DNA from: Acidobacteriota bacterium
GTDB taxonomy: Bacteria > Acidobacteriota > Holophagae > Thermotomaculales > Thermotomaculaceae
DNA: 11,396 nt
Direction of reading: 5' to 3'
Assembly (NCBI GenBank): GCA_027038695.1
Contig: JALWHA010000159.1
Location: 1-11,396, forward strand
The notes under the pieces were generated by a model, which was not told the origin of the DNA, ran no database searches, and saw only the letters and a list, made by a program, of their open reading frames with translations. The translations under genes were made by a program, and so were the position numbers. Positions 1-6,078 of the stretch are shown here, one piece after another; the stretch's first letter is position 1; each line of letters begins with the position of its first letter.

Positions 1-10
1 CCAATATATA

Positions 11-32
11 GTTAAGAGGACTCAACTTTTTT
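11..32 (+). terminator. weak Rho-independent-like hairpin plus T-run
   Basis: Bases 11-16 can pair with 21-26 (GTT/AAC at the base, one A-C mismatch, then AG/CT) around a 4-nt loop, and six T follow directly at 27-32. This could end transcription of a gene lying off the left edge. The stem is short and imperfect, so the call is tentative. Confidence 0.3.
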
Positions 33-65
33 AAAAGAAAAAACAAAAAAAGGAAAAACACTGTA

Positions 66-93
66 TTGAAAAAAAAATATTATTTTTTATAAT
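66..93 (+). promoter_or_regulatory. sigma70-type promoter of the five-gene run
   Basis: A -35 box TTGAAA lies at 66-71 and a perfect -10 box TATAAT at 88-93, separated by 16 nt. The expected transcription start near 100 leaves a short leader that contains the GAGGGGG ribosome binding site (109-115) of the gene at 121. It is the best-looking promoter in the window. Close spacing downstream makes it a candidate driver for at least the first two genes and perhaps all five. Confidence 0.6.
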
Positions 94-120
94 TTTGACA
101 AATAAAATGAGGGGGATGAA

Positions 121-1089
121 ATGAGCAAAAAGATATTGATTTTATTGGGGATTATCTTTTTAGGAGTTTTTTCCGGTTTTCCACAAGCGTACCGATACCA
201 CGCTACTTCAAATTATGGAAAAACCTTTAAATGCGCTGTAAAAACAAAGTTAGAGGGATTAAACAAAAATGAGTTTGAATCTCTGGCAAACATTATTGCA
301 AACAAAAAGGCGGGGGTTAAGAGAGGAGAAAACTATATTGTTTACACAAACTTTTTAAACGACAGGGTATTTATATCCTCAGACGGAACAATTGTTATTG
401 CCTCATACTCACCGCTTGATTCATTGAAAGTTACAAGAAACCTGCAATCTGGTTTAACCAACCTTGCAAAAGAGATTTTAGACGACTTATTTATAGAAAG
501 AGAGCCTAAAAATTGGAAAAAAATACAGAATATTTCAAGAATTTTCATGCAACCACTAAAGTTTTACACTGAAAAAGAAGGCATGTATCAAAGGGGATAT
601 CTGCCTTTCCCAAAATTCAATAATCAAAAAGCATGGCATAACTTAAATTACTATTGGAAGGGTGTCTCACTATACGGCTTTTTGATCTTAAATATACCAG
701 TTGACAAAATAGGATTCGGCATAAATGTTGACGGATTAATGAACAATGGAAAATACTTTCATCTTAATCTTGATTTTGCAGGAAAAAATGATGTTATAAA
801 AAAACAAAATATTTTCTTGCCTAATGACATCTTTGTTAGTAATTTTGACGACTGCTCATTAAACAAAACAATCCCCAAAGGTTCAAACAATTATAAATTA
901 CACTTAGACTATACTTATTACACATGGAATCATGATTGTTTTAACATAGCCGCTTACTTTGAGATTCTCCTGCCAGACGGCTTTAACGGCCCTGCTATCT
1001 CTGTTATTGACAATAGAAATAATAGCGGAGATTATATGGTTTCAAAGCCTATAAGCGAGATTAAAGATTATTTAAGAAAAATGATGTAA
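121..1089 (+). CDS. secreted protein of unknown function
   Basis: This is a 322-residue protein that I do not recognise. The start is supported by GAGGGGG at 109-115, 5 nt before the ATG. Residues 1-23 form a signal peptide: two lysines near the N-terminus, a hydrophobic core rich in I, L and F, and a possible cleavage after PQA. The mature part is mixed alpha/beta-looking and rich in Asn, Lys, Tyr and Phe. It has no ankyrin repeat, no further membrane segment and no obvious catalytic motif. A dense aromatic stretch (YYWKG near residue 180) and a C-terminal DGFNGPAISV segment are the most distinctive parts. The next gene starts 15 nt downstream, so the two are almost certainly co-transcribed, suggesting a shared envelope role with the ankyrin proteins. 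Export is well supported; function is unknown. Confidence 0.9.
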   Translation: MSKKILILLGIIFLGVFSGFPQAYRYHATSNYGKTFKCAVKTKLEGLNKNEFESLANIIANKKAGVKRGENYIVYTNFLNDRVFISSDGTIVIASYSPLDSLKVTRNLQSGLTNLAKEILDDLFIEREPKNWKKIQNISRIFMQPLKFYTEKEGMYQRGYLPFPKFNNQKAWHNLNYYWKGVSLYGFLILNIPVDKIGFGINVDGLMNNGKYFHLNLDFAGKNDVIKKQNIFLPNDIFVSNFDDCSLNKTIPKGSNNYKLHLDYTYYTWNHDCFNIAAYFEILLPDGFNGPAISVIDNRNNSGDYMVSKPISEIKDYLRKMM

Positions 1090-1090
1090 T

Positions 1091-1098
1091 AAGGGAAG
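1091..1098 (+). promoter_or_regulatory. ribosome binding site for the gene at 1105
   Basis: AAGGGAAG lies just after the stop codon of the preceding gene and 6 nt before the ATG. It fixes the start at 1105 and fits translation from a shared mRNA. Confidence 0.6.
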
Positions 1099-1104
1099 AC
1101 CTTA

Positions 1105-2103
1105 ATGAAATTTCAAAAAATTCCAATAATTTTATTGTTTTTAACAACCTTTTTTGTCGTAATAGCACAGGAGAAGGGAAGGTATGAGTATTTTGGTATT
1201 TCTCACCCGTGTAAAAACAAATTTCAGGCAAAAAATGAAGCATTAAACAATGCGCTTGAAGATTTAAGCAAAGCATTTAATCTGGAGGCAAGAGTAAAGT
1301 CCCGTCAGTTATCTCAAACAAATTACAAAAATAGAAATGACAATATCACTGTTGAAACCATTAGCAGATTCAAAAAGGACATCTCAATTACTTCCAATTT
1401 CAAATATAACGGCAACTGCCCGTTATGGAGTATAAAATCATTCAAGATAACAAAGATGAAAGAAGGCTATGTGGCTGAAGTGAGAATAGTGTTAACCGAC
1501 TGCTTTATTAAATCAATAAATAAAAACAAAACTTCCGTAAACAAATATTCTCCTTCCACAATAAAAACAAAGCCAAAAATAAGAAAACACATTCAATATG
1601 CCATTGGTTTAGAAAAAACCTTTTTAAATTTCATCTCCCACGGTGATCTGGACTCAAGAGATTCAGCCGGATTAACCATTATGCACTATGCAGCGATGAA
1701 AAACTTAGGAAATATTGTATACCTTCTATGGGAAAGAAAACCTGATTTAATAAACGCAAAGGACAATATGGGTGAAACCCCCCTTCACCTTGCTTGCGAA
1801 AACGGGGCACTTTTTGCAGCGGAAAAATTAATAGAATACAAAGCCGACATAAACGCGCAAGATATTGACGGAGAAACCCCTCTCCATTATGCGTGCAGAA
1901 AGGGGAAAAAAGATATCATTGTTTTATTAATAAAAAATGGAGCAAACATTACTGTAAAAAACAGTGCAGGCAAAACACCCGGCCAGCTTTTAAATGAGTA
2001 CTGCACCAAAACAAACACCTGTAAAGACTTTAAGGATATTCTGGATGATCTTAACGAGGATATTCTGGATGATCTTAACAAAAAAAGAGGTTTTGAGATG
2101 TGA
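1105..2103 (+). CDS. secreted LPP20-like / ankyrin two-domain protein
   Basis: This is a 332-residue protein. Residues 1-21 are a signal peptide (hydrophobic core, cleavage likely after VIA). Residues about 25-135 look like an LPP20/FlgT-N-type fold: an Ala- and Leu-rich helix (KFQAKNEALNNALEDLSKAF) followed by VKSRQ and two or three beta-strands. This is judged from pattern only. After a Lys-rich linker, residues about 166-300 hold ankyrin repeats: three full ones (beginning DSAGLT, DNMGETPLHLA and DIDGETPLHYA) flanked by partial ones. Unlike the three larger ankyrin proteins downstream, helix 2 here has no conserved Cys (NIVYLL, DIIVLL), so this array is a separate lineage. The C-terminus carries an 8-residue tandem duplication (DILDDLNE/DILDDLNK). 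It lies 15 nt after the previous gene, in the same operon. A binding role is likely; the partner is unknown. Confidence 0.9.
   Translation: MKFQKIPIILLFLTTFFVVIAQEKGRYEYFGISHPCKNKFQAKNEALNNALEDLSKAFNLEARVKSRQLSQTNYKNRNDNITVETISRFKKDISITSNFKYNGNCPLWSIKSFKITKMKEGYVAEVRIVLTDCFIKSINKNKTSVNKYSPSTIKTKPKIRKHIQYAIGLEKTFLNFISHGDLDSRDSAGLTIMHYAAMKNLGNIVYLLWERKPDLINAKDNMGETPLHLACENGALFAAEKLIEYKADINAQDIDGETPLHYACRKGKKDIIVLLIKNGANITVKNSAGKTPGQLLNEYCTKTNTCKDFKDILDDLNEDILDDLNKKRGFEM
2033..2079 (+). repeat. 24-bp in-frame tandem duplication
   Basis: Bases 2033-2055 and 2057-2079 are the same 23-nt sequence with a 24-nt period. Eight codons (DILDDLN plus E or K) are therefore doubled near the 3' end of the LPP20-like/ankyrin gene. 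The lack of silent differences between copies suggests a recent slip or duplication. Confidence 0.9.
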
Positions 2104-2287
2104 GGCAATGTTTATTAGAGTGAGAAAAAGTAATCAAAATGTTTTTTTAACCCAAAGAAAAAAATTTACAAAACAAAGGAGAAGTTAATATTGTGTGGAT
2201 TGACAAATAAAATTGGGAACAGAAAAACACTTCCAAAACCCTTTAACAAAGAGATTACAATTTCAATTTTTTATAAGGAGTAGTGTC
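2104..2287 (+). other. 184-nt gap before the large ankyrin gene
   Basis: No convincing gene is present. The gap contains a ribosome-binding-like AAAGGAGAAG (2175-2184), followed by a TTG (2191) that opens a 31-codon frame ending at 2283. It also contains TTGACAAATAAAAT (2200-2213), an exact copy of bases 95-108 just ahead of the first gene. TTGACA is a perfect -35 box, but no -10 box lies at the right distance. It may be an attenuated leader, a decayed gene start, or simply spacer. A separate promoter for the ankyrin genes here is possible but not demonstrated. Confidence 0.4.
2275..2280 (+). promoter_or_regulatory. ribosome binding site that sets the start at 2288
   Basis: AAGGAG lies 7 nt before ATG 2288. 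The frame is open upstream to a TTG at 2213, but that codon has no ribosome binding site at the right distance and would place 25 polar residues before the membrane segment. ATG 2288 is therefore preferred. Confidence 0.8.
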
Positions 2288-5200
2288 ATGAAAAAGAGAA
2301 AATTAAAAAAGTTTATGATTGTTTTTATATTTGGACTTTTAATCCTTCTTGGTTTTTACACTCACAATTATGTAAAACAACATTCTAATAAATATCTAAA
2401 CTTCGCTATTGAACAAAACCGACCTTTACTCTGCAAAATTCTAATATTTTTAGGCGCAGATGTAAACTCAAGAGACGAAGATGGTGAAACACCACTTTTT
2501 TGGGCAGCACGAAATGACTATTTAAGAATCTGCAAACTCCTAATAGAACACGGCGCAGATGTGAATGCAAAAAATGAAAACGGCTGGACACCGCTTTATG
2601 TGGCAGCAGATGGAGGCAATCTTGACATCTGCAAACTCCTTATTCAACATGGGGCAGACACCAATCCCCTCATTAAAGCGATATTTAAAGGGGATATTTC
2701 AACCTGCAAAAAACTCTTAAAAGAAGGTTACAATCCCAACAAAGAAGACACAATTTCAAATTTATTACCCCTGACAGTAGCAGCATACTCAGGTAATGCG
2801 ACAATATGCAAACTACTTATTGACCACGGCGCAGATGTGAATGCTAAAGATAACATTGGCTTTACACCGCTTCATATGGCAGCTGAAGAAGGCCATCTTG
2901 AGATATGCAAACTCCTGATTCAATACGGAGCAATCTGGAATAAAGCTGCAAAACATTACGGATTCCCCGTATCACAGGCAGTATCTAACGGCAACCTTGA
3001 TATTGTTAAATACTTTGTTGAAGATTTAAAATTTGATGTGAACACAAAGGACAAAGCAGGCTGGACCCTTCTCCACTGGACTGCAAGATATGGACAACCA
3101 GAAACAGCAGAATATTTAATCACAAAAGGCGCAGATGTGAATGCAAGGGATAATACTAATCAAACTCCATTATGGTATGCAGCATGGAAAGGTCAGCTTG
3201 ACACCTGCAAACTACTTATAAAACACGGCGCAATCTGGAATGAGGCAGTAAAAAAATATGGTTTCCCTGTATCACAGGCAACAGCAGAAGGCCATCTTAA
3301 TGTTGTCAAATACTTTATTGAAGATTTAGGCTTTGATGTGAATAAAAAGGATAAAGCAGGCTGGACACTACTTCACTGGGCAGCAGATAACGGACAGGTT
3401 AAAATAGCGGAATACTTAATTACAAAAGGTGCCGTTGTAAATGCAAAAGATAATGACAGCTGGACACCGCTTCTTTATGCAGCAGCAGGAGGCCATCTTG
3501 ATGTATGCCAACTCCTTGTTGAAAACGGCGCAATCTGGAATGAAGCAGTAAAAAAATATGGTTTCCCTGTATCACAGGCAACAGCAGAAGGCCATCTTAA
3601 TGTTGTCAAATACTTTATTGAAGATTTAAAATTTGACGTGAATAAAAAGGACAAAGCAGGCTGGACACTTCTGCACTGGGCAGTAAATCATGTAGAGAAG
3701 AAAATTGCTGAGTATTTGATAGATAAGGGAGCAGATGTGAATGTTAGAAATAAAGATGGAGAGACCCCATTATTTATAGCGGCAATTGATTTTTTTAACA
3801 GTTCAGAATTTTGTAACTTTCTTTTAAAGCATGGAGCTAATGTAAATGCAAAAAATAAAGACAACCAAACTCCCCTTTTTTTAGCGATAAAAACAGAAAA
3901 TATGTATGCATGTAAATTCCTGTTAAAACATGGGGCTGATGTGAACATAAAGGATAACAAAGGTGAAACACCTCTATTTTTTGCGGCATTTATTGGGAAT
4001 CCTCATATTTGTGAATTATTGATAAAATATGGAGCTGATGTAAACGCAAAAGACAACATGGGAGATACCCCACTTGATATTGCAAAAGGGATGGGATACG
4101 ATGACATTATAAACCTTTTAAAACAGTATGGCGGAAGATTAACCTCGCATAAGGTTAAAAATCCCACTGTGTTATTGTTTCAAGGAACAAAAAACGATAA
4201 CTTATTAAAGGTAAAAATAGCTTTAAAAAACGATGCAGATATAAATGCAACAGACAAAGACAGTTTAACCCCGCTTCACTGGGCTTGTTTTAATGGAAAA
4301 TCACTAAAGATTGTGAAACTCCTTGTTGAAAACGGAGCAAATATAAATGCAACCACAAGAAAAAGATTCTGCCTTATAGATGGCTACTTTTTTAAAGAAG
4401 GCATAACTCCTTTAATTCTAGCAACACATTCAGGCAATTTGGAAATTGTAAAATACCTGATTAAGAAGGGGGCAGATGTAAACAAAGGAAATTATGCAAA
4501 CTGGACTCCGCTTTTTTATGCTGCCAGCAATGGTTATTATAATATTTGTAAACTCCTTATAAAACACGGGGCAGATGTAAATATAAGAGATTCTTTTCAG
4601 AGCACTCCGCTTTTTTCTGCAGCTGAGGGATGGACAAAAATCTGCAAACTTCTTATAGATCACGGGGCAGATGTAAACGCACAAGATGGTAACTATGACA
4701 CACCCCTTCACTATGCAGCAATGTATGGCCAAGTACCAATATGCAAACTCCTTATTGACCACGGAGCAGATGTAAATGCAAAAGGCTCGAGGGAACATAC
4801 ACCCCTTCACATTGCAGCAAGGGATGGTCATTTCAATGTTTGCAAACTCCTTATTGAACACGGTGCAGATGTAAACGCGCAAGATGAACATGGCTGGACA
4901 CCGCTTTTTTATGCAGCAGAGAGAGGCTACCTTGCAGTCTGCAAACTTTTGATAGAACACATGGCCAATATAAACACAAAAGACTGGATGGGAGATACAC
5001 CCCTTTATGAGGCAGTAGATGAAGGCCATCTTAATATTTGTAAATTTCTTATTGAACACGGCGCAGATGTGAATGCAAAAGATAAAGACGGCTACACTCC
5101 ACTTCATAAAACAGCATTTTCTGGCCATCTTGATGTATGCAAACTCCTTGTAAAACACGGAGCAAAATGGGATGAGGCTGTAAAAGGTGCAGGTTTCCCC

Positions 5201-6046
5201 GTATCCCAGGCAGCAGCAAAAGGCCATCTTGATGTTGTCAAGTACTTTGTGGAAGATTTAGGCTTTGATATAAACAAAAAGGATAAAGCAGGCTGGACAC
5301 TTCTTCACTGGGCTGCATATCAAGGGCAGGTTAAGGTTGCTGAATATTTAATAAAAAAAGGCACTGATGTGAATGCAAAAGACAACAAAGGCCATACACC
5401 CCTTGACACAACAGTATTTTCAGACTCATCTAAAAAGGAAGTTGTTGATTTTTTAAAAGAAAAAGGTGGGAAATACTCTCCTTTCGGTAAATTGATTCTG
5501 GCAATAAAAAACAACGATATCAAATTAGCAAAAAAAGCCATTCAAGAAGGGGCAAACAAAAACAATATAAATAATGCATTATTTTATGCCGCAAAAAAAG
5601 GCAATCTTGAAATTTGCAAACTCCTAATAGAACACAGGGCAAATGTGAATGCAAAAAACAATGATGGCGAAACCCCACTTCATTTAGCAGCAGTAAGACG
5701 GCACCTTGAAGTTTGCAAACTTTTACTAAAACACGACGCAGATGTGAATGCAAAAAACAATGATGGCGAAACTCCGCTTCATAAGGCAGCATACAATGGC
5801 CATCTTGAAGTATGCAAACTCCTTATAGAACACGGCGCAGATGTGAATGCAAAAGACAAATATGGCAAAACACCGCTTCACAAGGCAGCATTTTGGAAAC
5901 ATACCAAAATCAGCAAACTACTTATTGAACACGGCGCAGATGTGAATGCGAAAGACAATTACGGCCACACACCGCTTGATATTGCAAAACAAAAAGGCTT
6001 TCAAGATATTGTTGACCTTCTCAAACAACACGGGGCATATGAGTAA
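2288..6046 (+). CDS. giant membrane-anchored ankyrin repeat protein
   Basis: This is a 1252-residue protein. Residues 1-8 are very basic and 9-22 form one hydrophobic helix with no clear cleavage site, so it is probably a signal anchor with the rest outside the cytoplasm. The remainder is ankyrin repeats, about 37 by eye, with the consensus TPLHxAAxxGHLxICKLLIEHGADVNAKD. C-terminal-cap-like repeats (TPLDIAK...LLKQYGG at about 594-615; TPLDT...LKEKGG at about 1037-1061) split the array into three solenoids: about 34-615, 626-1061 and 1066-1252. A 100-residue composite unit containing AIWNEAVKKYGFPVSQ and DKAGWTLLHW is present three times in tandem (about 215-484) and once more near 959-1031. 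About 21 repeats carry Cys at the helix 2 position that is usually Val. An 18-residue loop near 689-706 replaces the usual 6-residue turn. Ankyrin arrays bind proteins; no enzymatic domain is visible. Confidence 0.95.
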   Translation: MKKRKLKKFMIVFIFGLLILLGFYTHNYVKQHSNKYLNFAIEQNRPLLCKILIFLGADVNSRDEDGETPLFWAARNDYLRICKLLIEHGADVNAKNENGWTPLYVAADGGNLDICKLLIQHGADTNPLIKAIFKGDISTCKKLLKEGYNPNKEDTISNLLPLTVAAYSGNATICKLLIDHGADVNAKDNIGFTPLHMAAEEGHLEICKLLIQYGAIWNKAAKHYGFPVSQAVSNGNLDIVKYFVEDLKFDVNTKDKAGWTLLHWTARYGQPETAEYLITKGADVNARDNTNQTPLWYAAWKGQLDTCKLLIKHGAIWNEAVKKYGFPVSQATAEGHLNVVKYFIEDLGFDVNKKDKAGWTLLHWAADNGQVKIAEYLITKGAVVNAKDNDSWTPLLYAAAGGHLDVCQLLVENGAIWNEAVKKYGFPVSQATAEGHLNVVKYFIEDLKFDVNKKDKAGWTLLHWAVNHVEKKIAEYLIDKGADVNVRNKDGETPLFIAAIDFFNSSEFCNFLLKHGANVNAKNKDNQTPLFLAIKTENMYACKFLLKHGADVNIKDNKGETPLFFAAFIGNPHICELLIKYGADVNAKDNMGDTPLDIAKGMGYDDIINLLKQYGGRLTSHKVKNPTVLLFQGTKNDNLLKVKIALKNDADINATDKDSLTPLHWACFNGKSLKIVKLLVENGANINATTRKRFCLIDGYFFKEGITPLILATHSGNLEIVKYLIKKGADVNKGNYANWTPLFYAASNGYYNICKLLIKHGADVNIRDSFQSTPLFSAAEGWTKICKLLIDHGADVNAQDGNYDTPLHYAAMYGQVPICKLLIDHGADVNAKGSREHTPLHIAARDGHFNVCKLLIEHGADVNAQDEHGWTPLFYAAERGYLAVCKLLIEHMANINTKDWMGDTPLYEAVDEGHLNICKFLIEHGADVNAKDKDGYTPLHKTAFSGHLDVCKLLVKHGAKWDEAVKGAGFPVSQAAAKGHLDVVKYFVEDLGFDINKKDKAGWTLLHWAAYQGQVKVAEYLIKKGTDVNAKDNKGHTPLDTTVFSDSSKKEVVDFLKEKGGKYSPFGKLILAIKNNDIKLAKKAIQEGANKNNINNALFYAAKKGNLEICKLLIEHRANVNAKNNDGETPLHLAAVRRHLEVCKLLLKHDADVNAKNNDGETPLHKAAYNGHLEVCKLLIEHGADVNAKDKYGKTPLHKAAFWKHTKISKLLIEHGADVNAKDNYGHTPLDIAKQKGFQDIVDLLKQHGAYE
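2930..3735 (+). repeat. 300-bp higher-order ankyrin repeat, three tandem copies
   Basis: Units begin at 2930, 3230 and 3530, exactly 300 nt apart. Each holds a variant repeat (AIWN...GFPVSQ...VVKYF), a DKAGWTLLHW repeat and, in the first two units, a normal repeat ending in KHGA or ENGA. Units 2 and 3 are identical over 84 nt (3245-3328 against 3545-3628). Unit 1 is more diverged, except that the LKFDV segment of unit 3 matches unit 1 rather than unit 2. The third copy is counted only to the end of its DKAGW repeat. Confidence 0.9.
5162..5380 (+). repeat. isolated copy of the composite ankyrin unit
   Basis: This is the same pair of repeats as the tandem 300-bp units (here AKWDEAVKGAGFPVSQ, then DKAGWTLLHWAA and GTDVNAK). 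It sits in the second solenoid of the same gene, more than 1.4 kb away from the tandem array. Confidence 0.85.
5465..5556 (+). repeat. cap-to-cap junction module shared with the gene at 8067
   Basis: This 92-nt segment encodes GGKYSPFGKLILAIKNNDIK and the residues following it. It aligns without gaps to 8631-8722 with about 11 differences counted by eye. It marks the end of one ankyrin solenoid and the start of the next, and is not itself a canonical repeat. Confidence 0.85.
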
Positions 6047-6062
6047 ATATTGTTAAATAAAC

Positions 6063-6070
6063 AAGGAGGG
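6063..6070 (+). promoter_or_regulatory. strong ribosome binding site for the gene at 6079
   Basis: AAGGAGGG lies 8 nt before ATG 6079. The segment from the previous stop to this site (6047-6071) matches 20 of 25 positions in the equivalent segment before the next gene (8038-8062). Confidence 0.75.
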
Positions 6071-6078
6071 AATTTAAC

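Noticed and set aside
1994..2188. 64-residue plus-strand frame overlapping the end of the LPP20-like/ankyrin gene
   Set aside because: Its first half is an out-of-frame shadow that reads the 24-bp duplication as RIFWMILT twice. The remaining 26 codons from ATG 2108 have no ribosome binding site and are Lys/Arg/Gln-rich with no recognisable feature.
2213..2287. Upstream TTG extension of the giant ankyrin gene by 25 residues
   Set aside because: ATG 2288 has AAGGAG at ideal spacing and begins with a basic-hydrophobic export signal. The extension is polar and lacks a properly spaced ribosome binding site.
4430..5227. 265-residue open frame on the minus strand inside the giant ankyrin gene, and similar antisense frames at 3688-3960, 7696-8022, 8202-8474 and 9360-9644
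   Set aside because: They are reverse images of the repeat: the periodic codons of ICKLLIEHGADVN give a stop-free opposite frame reading as repeated CIYICxVFNKEF. They lack ribosome binding sites and follow the ankyrin period exactly.
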